A DNA stretch of 64,000 nucleotides from Progne subis subis (lineage: Eukaryota > Chordata > Aves > Passeriformes > Hirundinidae): NCBI GenBank assembly GCA_022316685.1, contig JAKJHU010000560.1:1-64000 (forward strand), written 5' to 3'. Under the pieces are notes generated by a model. That model was given only the letters and a program-made list of their open reading frames with translations, had not been told where the DNA came from and did no database searches. Numbering within the stretch: position 1 is the first letter of the stretch; each line of letters opens with the position of its first letter. The position numbers were made by a program, and so were the translations under genes. This document shows positions 54,380-64,000 of this stretch, in pieces.

Positions 54380-55200
54380 GATTGAATGAGCTTCTCCCGC
54401 CTCTGCCGTTTCCTATTTGCAGAGGCTGCTGCCGATCACAGCCCGCAGCCAATCAGCACCAGTGATAGGGACACAAGGGGCGGAGTTTGCTGCCTGCGCC
54501 ATCTTTTCTGTTTGCCTATAACTCCCATCACGCCCCGCGGCCCGACTGAACCCCAACGGAGCTGGGACTTCAACGCCCATCATGCTCCGCGCGCCACAGA
54601 ACAGCCCCCCTCCACCCCCCCCCCCGTTATCCGCCCCCCATGTGTCGCATCAGTGTCCTCCAGACCCTGCACGGTGACGAAACGCCTGCTCCGCGCCCAT
54701 TCGGGACCCCCCAAAAGCGTTCCCAATGCTCTCAACCCCATCGATGCCCGTTTCTGGCCACTTCTCGAATTCATCTCCTCTCATCCCCCGCGGCATCAGA
54801 GCCCCTTCAAACAGTGCCGCGCTTATAAATCCTACAGTGCCCAGCGCCCTAAAGAGCCCGGTTAGAGCTCCCCAAGCTCCCCCCAAGTTCTCCCGAACCG
54901 TAAACGTTCCCCTCGAGGACCTCAAGTCGAGGCTCGGACGCAAAAAATGACCCCCAAGTGCCTTCCCGGACACCCGAAAGCTCCGTTAGAGCCACTTCCG
55001 GGACTACAGCTCCCAGGATGCTCCGCGGCTCACTTGAAGGGCGATTCCAGCGGTGACTTCATCTCCCGTCATGCCCCGCGCCCCAGAGGAAACCATTGGA
55101 GCTGTGCCCAGAACTCCCATGATGCTCCGCGGCCCGATTGAACCGTGTTATACCCGCGCCTACAACTCCCATCTTCCCCCGCGCCCCAGAGAGCCCCGTC
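54380..55200. promoter_or_regulatory. CpG-island promoter with tandem ZNF143-type elements
   Basis: Contains a CCAAT box (AGCCAATCAG, 54,447-54,456), a GC box (GGGGCGG, about 54,477-54,483), a YY1-type CGCCATCTT (54,497-54,505) and at least six copies of an ACTACAACTCCCATCATGC-like element at 54,515, 54,566, 55,003 (ACTACAGCTCCCAGGATGC, the best match), 55,056, 55,107 and 55,159. Degenerate copies lie at about 54,768 and 54,826. The element matches the known ZNF143 (SBS) promoter motif. The last four copies are spaced 51-53 bp. No coding sequence was identified on either side, so the transcript it serves is unknown. Confidence 0.6.
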
Positions 55201-55470
55201 AGAGCCCCCCAAGTGCCCGCCCGGAGCCCGAAGGGCCCCCAGATTCCCCTCCCTGACCCCCAAGTGCCCCCCTGGACCGCCAAGTGCTCCCCCGGATATC
55301 AAATTGTCCGACTGAATACCTAACTGCCCCTCCAAGTGCCCGCCCGGCTCCCCCAAGAGTCCTTCAGACCCTCAAGTTCTTTCCAAATTCCCTCCCCAGA
55401 CCCAAAACTGCCCCAAATGTGCCCCAGAAATGTCTCCATGGACCCCCAAGAGGCGCCTTTTACCCTGTCT
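55200..55470. repeat. CCCCAAGTGCCC-type degenerate repeat
   Basis: Repeated words CCCCCAAGTGCCC, CCCCTGGACC and TCCCCCGGA every 25-35 bases downstream of the promoter elements. It thins out after about 55,400. Confidence 0.6.
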
Positions 55471-56001
55471 GAGAAAATGCTAAAAAATACAAGAAATGTA
55501 ATAAAATTAGGACTAGTTAGCATATATAGGGAGAAAGCAATAGCAAATTGTCAATTAATTAATGAAGGGAATTGTGTTACTAAGAACAAATGACTACAAA
55601 CTTTTTTGTTTGCTTAAAATGTTAAGGGGTTTTTTTTTCATATAAATATAAAAATTAGGTATATAGGAACATAGAATTATATTATTATAAATAAGAAAGG
55701 TGCAATTTTATTTTTTAATTGGATTTTAATTGTAAAGAAAAATGCCTTTTTTGTTTTGTTTTGGTTTGGTTTGGTTTTGTTTTGTTTTGTTTTGGGAGTT
55801 TAGTCCCAGGTGGGCGATGTCAGGATTGGTGAGGTTGGGAATAAGGAGCAGGTTGTCCAAAGAGGGTCAGCTTGCAAGAGGCTCATTCTTCACCATGCCC
55901 AGACCTCCTAAAGGGACATTCAGCATCAAGATCACTTGGAGAATGATTTTGTCACCTCTTCTCAGAACTGGTTTTTTTTAAAAAAACCTCAAAACCTCAC
56001 A

Positions 56002-56035
<34 letters not shown>

Positions 56036-56140
56036 AGATGCACTTTGAAATCTCCCTCCTTAACAGAACTCCAAACTGATTACAATCATTTGCACAAGCC
56101 CTGGAGACTTGAAGACAATTGAAGGAAGACAAGGAGATCC
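55471..56140. other. AT-rich segment with simple repeats
   Basis: AT-rich from 55,471; a (TTTTG/TTTGG)n run at 55,752-55,795; a poly-A run at 56,008-56,032. No gene was recognised. Confidence 0.6.
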
Positions 56141-57439
56141 TCAGGGCTTTCTGTTTTTTCGTGAGTCAATTTGGTCAATTTGGAGCTGAGTCCAGGAGCC
56201 TCAGGCACTTAGAGATGGTTGAAGAAGCTGCTCAGGGTGGCAGAAGCAAAACTCCAAGTCCCTTGGAGCATCGCTGGGCCCCAGTGAGGGCAGGGAGTGC
56301 CAAAGGCTCCCCAGGCACTGGTGAGAGCAGATCCTTGAGGCCAGGATTGCAGGGAGCCAAAGGCTGTGAGCAGGGAACTGCAATGCTGAGCAAGGCCTGG
56401 GCTGGCTGGAGGAAGCAGAAAGGCCAAGCCCTGAGGCCAGGCCTGGCACAGCAGGGCCTGTCCCTCACGGGTGGCTCGGGGCTGTTTGTGGGGCAGGGGG
56501 ATGGCAGGGGCAGCAAGGACAAATGTCAGAAAGCTGCAAGCCCTGCCAGGCTCCTCAGGGAGGGGCGAGGCAGAAGCAAAATGCAGCCCCTGGAAGGAAA
56601 GTTCCTTCTGTGGGGCCTCCAGAGGTGCTGCCAGAGCCCAGGGGACAAAGGCCTGGGTGCCTGTGGCCCTGCCAGCCCTGCCCAGCCCTTGGCCATCTCT
56701 CCTGCAGGCTGTGCCCCCTGTGCGTGCTGCTCCTGTGCCCTGGCCGGCTGCACACGCCCATCTCGCTGTGCCCCCCAGCATTTCTCAGCCCAGCACTTCT
56801 GTGCCCTCCCTGGGCTCCCTGCACCCAGCGCTGCCGGCTCCTGGCACACAGAGCCAGGGCATGGCCCAGGCTCATGCTGGGACACCTTGAGCACCAAAAT
56901 CCTACCCTGGCAGGGGCTTTTCTTTTTCCTCACCTCCAGGCTGAGCCTTCCAAGCTGGCACAACCTTCCTCTTTAGGGAGGTTTCCTTCTCTTGCCTCGC
57001 CAAGGAAAGCTCTGTCTCCTGCTGTTCAGAGAAGGACTGGTGGGAGATCAGTGAGCATCAGAAGCTGTTTTGGGTATAGTGACCATAAAATCATTGAATT
57101 TTTAAATAATCTCTGACTTTCAGAGACCAGACTTCCTGGCCCCAGGGGTTGATGGCATTTTTGCTCACTCAGGTTCTTCTCCCCACACCAACACCATGGG
57201 GGTGCTCACTCTGCTCTGTGCAGTGCAAACAGGGGCTCCTGAGCCAGTGCTGCCGTGTCTGTGCCTGCAAGGATGTGGCACCTGTGTGAGCTGGGGGAGA
57301 GGCCAGGGCTGCAGAGGGGGATGTTGTTGGCAGGTGCATGAGGACGCTCTGGGACACTGCCCTGGGGTGTCCAGCGCAGTGGGGATGGATCAGCCCGTTC
57401 TTCTGCTCCTTCCTGTATCCCCCAGGGACCTTGCAGAGC
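56141..57439. other. GC-rich unassigned segment
   Basis: Open frames of up to 285 codons (56,119-56,976 +), 197 and 190 codons overlap on both strands. They consist of CAGG- and GCCC-rich sequence of the kind that produces chance frames in this window, with no domain or conserved motif. Confidence 0.4.
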
Positions 57440-57840
57440 CCCAGCCATGCTGTTTGCCCCCACCCTGCCCACAGCCACCCTGGGGCTGCTCACGGGGCTT
57501 TTCTCTGCTGAGCATTGGCCTGGGCGTGTTCTGGAGACAACCTGGGCAAGGAGCCTGGAGCCCCCAGGCCCTGGCCTGAGGCGTCAGCGCTGCCCCAGCA
57601 GTGCCCATGGGCTGTCCCTGCTGCAGCCCCGGCACTGCCACCCCCAGCACTGTGCCCGGCCCCGAGAGCACTCAGGCCCTACAGCAGCACCAGGGCCAGG
57701 AGGGCAGCGGGGCAGGGGCACGGGAGCAGCACTGGCAACACCAAGTGCTGCTGCTGCTGGGCACAGCTGCTGTGCCAGCACTGATCTGCCCCAGCTCTGC
57801 ACACAGACATTGCTGCTGCAGCGCCAGAGAAGGGAACAAA
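57440..57840. repeat. Duplicated 3' flank of OR gene 2
   Basis: Matches 62,055-62,455 directly and 27,235-26,830 inverted. It carries the same long open frame antisense to the receptor. The AT-rich 57,840-58,090 between it and the stop codon is likely the receptor 3' UTR. Confidence 0.75.
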
Positions 57841-58097
57841 AGGGGGTCTCCAGTGCAAATTTTGTTAGGAGATCTTTTTGTTTGTTTAAAAGCCACCAAG
57901 AGCACAGCTTCTCATTGACACACTTTGGGACCAGAGCAAAGGTGGAGAGAAACAAAACAAGAAAGGACACGAACAATGACCTTGCATTGTGAACATCATT
58001 GAAAAGTAAAACAAAGAAAAAAACCCAACAACAAAACCAACAAATGCTATTAAAGATGATGCTTATTACAAGATATTTTTTGAAATTGACAACCAAT

Positions 58098-59030
58098 TTA
58101 ATGTTCCTGAAATTGCCCAGTCATCAGTCTCCACACTGCAGCCTTGAGCTCCTGGTTCCTCAGGCTATAGATGAGGGGGTTCAGGGCTGAAGGCACCACT
58201 GAGTACAGAACTGACAGTGTAAGATCCAGGGATGGGGAGGAGGTGGAGGGGGGCTTCAGGTTGGCAAAAATGCCAGTGCTGACAAACAGAGAGACCACAG
58301 CCAGGTGAGGGAGGCAGGTGGAAAAGGCTTTGTGCTGTCCCTGCTCAGAGGGGATCCTCAGCACGACCCTGAAGATCTGCACATATGAGAAAACAATGAA
58401 CAGAAAACAGCAAAAAAATAAACAGATGGAAAACAAAATCAGCCACAGTTCTCTGAGGTAGGATTTTGAGCAGGAGAGCTTGAGGATGTGTGGGATTTCA
58501 CAGAAGAACTGGCCCAGGGCATTGCCCTGGCACAGGGGCAGAGAAAATGTATTGGCTGTGTGCATGAGAGCATTGAGAAAGGCACTGGCCCAGGCAGCTG
58601 CTGCCATGTGGGCACAAGCTCTGCTGCCCAGGAGGGTCCCGTAGTGCAGGGGTTTGCAGATGGACACGTAGCGGTCATAGCACATGATGGTCAGGATGGA
58701 AAATTCTGTGGTAATGAAAAAGGCAAAGAAAAATATCTGAGCAGCACATCCTGTGTAGGAGATGGTCCTGGTGTCCCAGAGGGAATTGTGCATGGCTTTG
58801 GGGACAGTGGTGAGGATGGAGCCCAGGTCGGTGAGGGCCAGGTTGAGCAGGAAGAAGAACATGGGCGTGTGCAGGAGGTGGCCGCAGGCTACGGCGCTGA
58901 TGATGAGGCCGTTGGCCAGGAGGGCAGCCAGGGAGATGCCCAGGAAGAGGCAGAAGTGCAGGAGCTGCAGCTGCCGTGTGTGTGCCAATGGCAGCAGGAG
59001 GAAGTGGCTGATGGAGCTGCTGTTGGACAT
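58098..59030 (-). CDS. Olfactory receptor, OR14-like, intact (OR gene 2)
   Basis: A 310-residue odorant receptor, intact from Met to stop on the minus strand. It carries the N-terminal NSS glycosylation site, PMFFF after TM1, MCYDRY, KAFSTC and NPLIYSLRN in the expected places. Its first 95 residues match OR gene 1 except for residue 31 (G for A); the differences gather in TM3 (residues 98-115), TM5 and TM7. A splice acceptor CTACAG (minus strand, AG at 59054-59055) lies about 23 bases before the start codon, fitting a spliced 5' UTR. The poly(A) signal seen in the other two copies is changed to AATAAG here (near 58,061-58,066), which may weaken 3' end formation. It is the left member of a 4.6-kb tandem duplication with OR gene 3. 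Confidence 0.93.
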   Translation of the reverse strand: MSNSSSISHFLLLPLAHTRQLQLLHFCLFLGISLAALLANGLIISAVACGHLLHTPMFFFLLNLALTDLGSILTTVPKAMHNSLWDTRTISYTGCAAQIFFFAFFITTEFSILTIMCYDRYVSICKPLHYGTLLGSRACAHMAAAAWASAFLNALMHTANTFSLPLCQGNALGQFFCEIPHILKLSCSKSYLRELWLILFSICLFFCCFLFIVFSYVQIFRVVLRIPSEQGQHKAFSTCLPHLAVVSLFVSTGIFANLKPPSTSSPSLDLTLSVLYSVVPSALNPLIYSLRNQELKAAVWRLMTGQFQEH

Positions 59031-59055
59031 TTGCTGTGTCTGGCTGTTTCAACCT

Positions 59056-59880
59056 GTAGGAGGAAAGATAGTGAAGTTTGAGGGGAGTTTTCTCATACAA
59101 GTGTCAAAACTCTTTCTAACAGACCTTTCCCTGTCAATAAATAGCACTCTTTTGTGTACCTCTAGCAGAACTTCCTTCATCTTGGTTGCTGGAGATTGCT
59201 GCTGGCCAATGTTTAGTGAAGAGCCAGACCTCAAGCAGCAGCACACCTGGGAATCAGCCCTGACCCCCAGTCAGTGCAGGGGAACAGTGAGGGCAGGGGC
59301 CTGTCCTGGTGTTTGAACTTGGACAAAGAATCACCTCCTAAGGCACAGGAGCTGCCACAGTGAAGGGATGGGGATTGCAGGAGGCAGAACGAGAGATTCT
59401 GCTGCACCTGGGGAGAACAGAGAGTCCAGTGAGGCAGGAGGATTGTCTGAGCCTTAGTGCAGACTGAGGGGAGCTGTTCTGTCCCTCTCTCCTGTTCCCA
59501 GCTGCCCTGGACTTGCACCTTTCTGAGCTCCACTCCCATGTTACCCTGGAAAGCCAGGAGACACTGCTGAGAGCAGAGGGATCCCTGGCACACAAAGTGG
59601 CTCCTGCCTTTCCCAAAGTCAGGAAGAGTTGGCTCATTCCCAGTCTGCCCTGCCCAGAGCTCCCCAGGGCAGAGGGAGCTGGGACACTCCATTGCTGTGC
59701 TCAGCCTGCACAGGAGGAGCCCAAGGGCTGGGCCTGAGCCTGCAGCTGGAACTGCCATTCCCAGAGAGCCCGTCAGCAATGCCAGGAGCACCTGGGCAAG
59801 GCAAGGAGAGAGAGAGCTGGGCCCTGAGGAAAAGCCTTTCCCTGCCCAGCCCTGCACAGCCCCTGCCAGGCAGCACCAGT
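59056..59880. other. 5' flank of OR gene 2
   Basis: 59,250-59,404 matches 63,845-64,000 upstream of OR gene 3 (CCCCCAGTCAGTGCAGGGGAA, GCTGCCACAGTGAAGGGATG words). A minus-strand open frame of 281 codons (59,231-60,076) has no domain. The promoter and first exon probably lie here but cannot be placed. Confidence 0.45.
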
Positions 59881-61840
59881 GCAGGACAGTGGCCCTCAGG
59901 CCCTGGGCAGCAGGGAATGGGCACATGGCAGGAGAGCCTGGGCTGCTCTGCCAGCCCAGGAGGGGACTGAGGGCCCCGAGCCCCCGGGCTGAGGGCTGTG
60001 CTGGCTGCGAGGGGACACAAGAGCTGTGCTGCTCAGGGCAGTGTGTGCCCTGCAGGGCAGGGCTGGCAGGTGCCACATCTCCCCTGCAGCAGGGCTTCCC
60101 TCAGCACTGCCTCCCTCCCTCCCTGCCCACGCCTCTGCTGCTGGAGCTGTCCCAGCCCGAGCTGTTCCTGTGGCCCCGGGCTCCTTCCCTGCCAGTGCTG
60201 CCAGAGCCCAGCCCAGCCCCTGGGCCAGCTCTGCCCTGCAGCTACTCGGGGCTGCAGGGATTAAAGAACAGCTCCCCCAGGCCTGGGCACCATGGAAAGG
60301 GGATGCTGCATGGATCTGGAGGCTGGGGAGGAGCTGGAGGCATGGAGCTGGAGGCACTTGCTGAGGTTCCCAGGAATCCTCAGGGTCGTGGTTTAAGAGC
60401 CTCAGCCCCTGCTCTGCCCTGCACGGCTGAATTTCCATTCCTACCAAGCTGAGCCAGGGAAAGGGGCGGGGGGGGGGGGGGGGGGGCGGGGGGGGTTGTC
60501 ACAGATTTAGGAAAGCAGAGACTCAGATAGGAAATTCCTGCCCTGAATGAGCTCATGACAAGTCCCTTAAGAAATGACCTTGGCGAGAGCTGGAGCTCTG
60601 AGCAGCCCTTGCCCACACAGCACCCTCTCCACAGCAGCAGGACCTGCCCTGGCAGGAGTCACTCCTGGCACCCACAGCTCCCCTCCACCATCCATGGGGA
60701 GCTCCCAGGCAGGCTGAGAGCTGCCCCTGGAAGGTGGCAGATGCCCTGGCCTGGCCAAGAGCCCTCAGGGCTGCAGGAGCTGCTCTGCACGACAGCCCTG
60801 GGCACCCCTGGCTGCAGCCCCAGCTTCAGCCCCTGCAGCCATCCCTGGCAGCAGGAGCCGTCCTGCCCTGTCCCTCTGACGGTGCCCAGGGCAGCCCCGC
60901 TCTGGAGCACATCCTCCCCCAAAGCAGAAAGGGCAGCAGAGCCATGCTTACAGTCATGTCAGTCCTGTCCTGGGTCAGCCTGAGGAGATCCCTGCAGCCA
61001 GAGACTTACTGTGTCAGGAGTGGTGATCATTTCTCCATGAAGAAGCTCAGAATTTTCAAAAGGTGTGAAGATTTCTCTGTGAATCATCTCAGAAATATAC
61101 TTCCATCTTCTTTAAGCCTCTGCTTCACTGCTCTCATATACCTGCAGGCAGTGCCCTTTGCCCTGCTGGACTGGGAGAGGAGGTGCTCCTCAGGAGAAAT
61201 GTCTCTTTGAAGCTGTTCGTTATTGCAAGGAGCCGCCTCTGTGCCAGGAGCTCAGCCCAGCTCAGCAGCAGAGACACAGCATCAGGACTTTAATGACCCT
61301 CTCAGGGCTTTGGTGTTGTTTACATGAGTCTCAGTTCCTGAGACTGTCTTCAAAAAACTTTTCTAGAACTCAAAATTAAGTTGAAACACTGAAGTTTTTT
61401 GAAGTTTTAATGGGTCCCATTGAGGGGCATGAGTGAGAAAGTGCCCACATGTTCCCGTTAGAGCAGAACACTGCAGGCAGTGATGACAGGTAGGGACAAA
61501 CAAGGCAAAGGTGTCTCTGATGCTCAGCAAACCTGCATGTGTTTCAGAAATGCAAAGGGCCAAGGCTGAGCCCCAGCCCCTGCCAAGGCAGATCCTGTCC
61601 CTCCCTCAGTGCTCAGGGCTCTTCCCGGGACACTGGGATGTGGGGATGTGCAATGCCAAGGGCAGCACCATGGGGCGGCCCCTGCCAGGCTGCTGAGCAG
61701 GGACAAGGAGGCAATGAGGCCCCAGGCCTGCCAGGGTCACTTGTCTCCTGCTCATGGCTCAGGCCCAGGGCCAGCAGCCATGGCCCAAGTGCTGCAGGAG
61801 TTGGCTGTGTCAGGGCCTTTCAGCTGCTGCCCATCCCTGT
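59881..61840 (+). repeat. Block A, copy upstream of OR gene 2
   Basis: 60,025-61,840 matches 1-1,740 directly. It lies 1 kb upstream of OR gene 2 and points away from it. A long G run (60,463-60,500) interrupts it and is absent from copy 1. Open frames inside are shared with the other copies but not supported as genes. Confidence 0.8.
60463..60500. repeat. Poly-G run
   Basis: About 36 bases of G on the + strand broken by two C (GGGGCGG..., ...GGGCGGG). Block A copy 1 has only GAAGGGAGGGGCACAG at this place. Confidence 0.95.
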
Positions 61841-62480
61841 GCCCCAAAGCCCATCCTGTCAGTCCTGCAGAGCCTCTGCAGCCCCTCCTCACTGCCCAGA
61901 ACAGGGAGCCCCACAGCCAGACACAGCAGCCCAGATGTGCCCCCCTGGCCTGTGGTGCCTCTGGCAAGGGAACAGCCCGAGGCACTGCAGGAGCCTGCAG
62001 ACAATTCCTGCAGCACTTGTAGGATGATCCTGCTCCCCAAGGGACGTTCCCATGGTGTGATGCTGTTTGCCCCCAGCCTGCCCACGGCCACCCTGGGGCT
62101 GCTCACGGGGCTTTTCTCTGCTGAGCATTGGCCTGGGCGTGTTCTGGAGAGAGCCTGGGCAAGGAGCCTGGAGCCCCCAGGCCCTGCCCTGAGGCGTCAG
62201 CGCTGCCCCAGCAGTGCCCATGGCCTGTCTCTGCTGCAGCCCCGGCACTGCCACCCCCAGCACTGTGCCCGGCCCCGAGAGCACTCAGGCCCTACAGCAG
62301 CACCAGGGCCAGGAGGGCAGCGGGGCAGGGGCACGGGAGCAGCACTGGCAACACCAAGTGCTGCTGCTGCTGGGCACAGCTGCTGTGCCAGCACTGATCT
62401 GCCCCAGCTCTGCACACAGACATTGCTGCTGCAGCTCCAGAGAGGGGAACAAAATGCGGATCTCCAGTAAAAACTCTGCT
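61841..62480. repeat. Duplicated 3' flank of OR gene 3
   Basis: 61,845-61,960 matches 27,845-27,960 inverted; 62,030-62,460 matches the flanks of OR genes 1 and 2. The open frame antisense to the receptor extends to 238 codons here only because it runs on into block A sequence. Confidence 0.75.
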
Positions 62481-62692
62481 GGGAGATCCTTTTTAGTTCA
62501 TTTTAGTCAACCCAGAGCGCAGTCCATCATTGACACTGTCTGTGGCCATAGTGAAGATGTAGGGAAATAAAGTTGCACAAACCATGATCCTTTTTTGTAG
62601 ATATTAGAAAAGTAAAATAAAGAAAGAGAACCTCCAAAAGGAAAAGACCAATGGATTTTATTACAAGTGATATGCAGAAATTAAACAGCAAT

Positions 62693-63625
62693 CTAATGTT
62701 TCTGAAATTGTCCAGTGATCAGTGTCCACACTGCAGCCTTGAGCTCCTGGTTCCTCAGGCTGTAGATGAGGGGGTTCAGGGCTGGAGGCACCACTGAGTA
62801 CAGAACTGACAGGGACAGATCCAGGGATGGGGAGGAGATAGAGGGGGGCTTCAGGTAGGCAAATGTGCCAGTGCTGAGAAACAGGGAGACCACGGCCAGG
62901 TGAGGGAGGCAGGTGGAAAAAGCTTTGTGCCTTCCCTGCTCAGAAGGGATCCTTAGAACCACCCTGAAGATCTGCACATATGAGAAAACTATGAACAGAA
63001 AACAGCAAAAAAATAAACAGATGGAAAACAAAAGAAGACCAAGTTCCCTGAGGTAGGATTTGGAGCAAGCGAGCGTGAGGATGTGTGGGATTTCACAGAA
63101 GAACTGGCCCAGGGCATTGCCCTTACACAGGGGCAGGGAAAATGTATTGGCTGTGTACAGCAGAGCATTGAGAAAGGCACTGGCCCAGGCAGCTGCTGCC
63201 ATGTGGGCACAAGCTCTGCTGCCCAGGAGGGTCCCGTAGTGCAGGGGTTTGCAGATGGACACGTAGCGGTCATAGCACATGATGGTCAGGAGGAAATACT
63301 CTGCTGAAATGAAAAACACAAACAGAAACAGCTGTACAGCACAACCTGTGTAGGAGATGGTCCTGGTGTCCCAGAGGGAATTGTGCATGGCTTTGGGGAC
63401 AGTGGTGAGGATGGAGCCCAGGTCGGTGAGGGCCAGGTTGAGCAGGAAGAAGAACATGGGCGTGTGCAGGAGGTGGCCGCAGGCTACGGCGCTGATGATG
63501 AGGCCGTTGGCCAGGAGGGCAGCCAGGGAGATGCCCAGGAAGAGGCAGAAGTGCAGGAGCTGCAGCTGCCGCGTGTGTGCCAATGGCAGCAGGAGGAAGT
63601 GGCTGATGGAGCTGCTGTTGGACAT
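62693..63625 (-). CDS. Olfactory receptor, OR14-like, intact (OR gene 3)
   Basis: A 310-residue odorant receptor on the minus strand with the same hallmarks as its neighbours (NSS near the N-terminus, PMFFF, MCYDRY, KAFSTC, NPLIYSLRN). The open frame runs 34 codons further upstream to a Met at 63727, but that stretch lies beyond a splice acceptor (CTGCAG, minus strand, AG at 63649-63650). The Met at 63625 aligns exactly with the starts of the other two receptors, so the shorter start was chosen. A poly(A) signal AATAAA is present on the minus strand (complement of 62657-62662). It differs from OR gene 2 mainly in TM3 and around residues 180-200, while the first 96 residues are nearly identical. 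Confidence 0.93.
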   Translation of the reverse strand: MSNSSSISHFLLLPLAHTRQLQLLHFCLFLGISLAALLANGLIISAVACGHLLHTPMFFFLLNLALTDLGSILTTVPKAMHNSLWDTRTISYTGCAVQLFLFVFFISAEYFLLTIMCYDRYVSICKPLHYGTLLGSRACAHMAAAAWASAFLNALLYTANTFSLPLCKGNALGQFFCEIPHILTLACSKSYLRELGLLLFSICLFFCCFLFIVFSYVQIFRVVLRIPSEQGRHKAFSTCLPHLAVVSLFLSTGTFAYLKPPSISSPSLDLSLSVLYSVVPPALNPLIYSLRNQELKAAVWTLITGQFQKH

Positions 63626-63649
63626 TTGCTGTCTCTGGAAATCCCAACC

Positions 63650-64000
63650 TGCAGACACAGGAAAAAGACAGTGCCATTTTAGGGGAGAATTAGCATAGAA
63701 GAGACAAAGCCCTTTCTCATAGACCATTTCCTGTCACTAAACACCTCCCCGTTGTCTATGTCATGGAGACTTTCCTTCACCTTTGTCTGCTGTATCCCTG
63801 CTGCCAGATGCTCAGGAATGAGCCACACCTGGTCCTGCAGGACACTGGGGAGTCAGCCCTGACCCCCAGTCAGTGCAGGGGAACAGTGAGGGCAGGGGCC
63901 AGTCCTGGTGATTGAACTTGAATGAAGAATCTCCTCCTAAGGCACCGGAGCTGCCACAGTGAAGGGATGGTGATTGCAGGAGGCAGAACAAGAGATTCTG
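63650..64000. other. 5' flank of OR gene 3, cut by window end
   Basis: 63,845-64,000 duplicates 59,250-59,404. Block A would be expected to start about 600 bases past the window end if the duplication continues. Confidence 0.5.

Noticed and set aside
56119..56976. 285-codon + strand open frame
   Set aside because: Low-complexity GC-rich composition, overlapping open frames of similar length on the other strand, no domain and no promoter or splice support.
59231..60076. 281-codon minus-strand open frame upstream of OR gene 2
   Set aside because: It covers receptor 5' flank and the edge of block A; the duplicate at the window end is too short to test conservation, and no domain is seen.
63626..63727. 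Longer start for OR gene 3
   Set aside because: The extra 34 codons cross a splice acceptor at 63649-63650 and have no counterpart in the other receptors.

Overview
The window looks like bird nuclear DNA, most likely from a songbird (passerine), and from a repeat-rich, recently duplicated accessory region. The evidence is three intact single-exon olfactory receptor (OR) genes of the bird-expanded OR14-like type, CR1 LINEs with avian-type 3' tails, several avian-style LTRs, and a PIM1-like kinase copy of the kind greatly multiplied in the zebra finch lineage. No bacterial genes, CRISPR array, rRNA or tRNA was recognised. The species and chromosome cannot be fixed by eye; everything said about paralogy comes from reading copies inside the window against each other.

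Left part (1-25,600). This is a macro-tandem array. After 1.1 kb of a GC-rich block (block A) there are two full units of about 9.4 and 9.2 kb (about 1,109-10,556 and 10,557-19,749) and a truncated third (19,750-21,495). Each full unit has the same order: tail of block A; a 37-bp minisatellite in one orientation; a ~187-bp tandem repeat; more 37-bp repeat; a GC-rich spacer; a CR1 scrap; the 37-bp minisatellite in the opposite orientation, split by a ~1.25-kb solo LTR with matching flanks; and a decayed coiled-coil-like stretch. From 22,250 to 24,880 the spacer and block A return in inverted orientation with about 3 kb of the unit missing, leading into the first OR gene.

Middle part (25,600-42,000). 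It holds OR gene 1 (25,631-26,548, + strand) with its duplicated 3' flank, a minus-strand LTR, a minus-strand CR1 with an internal deletion, another LTR, a cluster of TGACATCA motifs, an OR pseudogene fragment (33,409), more LTRs, and two coding-period minisatellites (39 bp inside an LTR, and 51 bp).

Right part (42,000-64,000). Two head-to-tail PIM-like kinase copies lie on the minus strand. The better one keeps all six exons and splice sites but carries four single-base indels; the other is a clear fossil with a dead splice donor and a deletion. They are followed by a CpG island, a CTG repeat, a 2.5-kb CR1 on the + strand, further repeats, a strong-looking CpG promoter with ~52-bp tandem ZNF143-type elements (54,380-55,200), and then two tandem OR genes on the minus strand (58,098-59,030 and 62,693-63,625; 4.6-kb duplication).

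Only the three OR genes can be called intact protein-coding genes with confidence. ORs are G-protein-coupled odorant receptors of sensory neurons. Here each sits in a repeated cassette (3' flank, OR, 5' flank, block A), so the OR cluster, the macro-tandem array and the inverted copy appear to have spread by segmental duplication rather than to work as a pathway.
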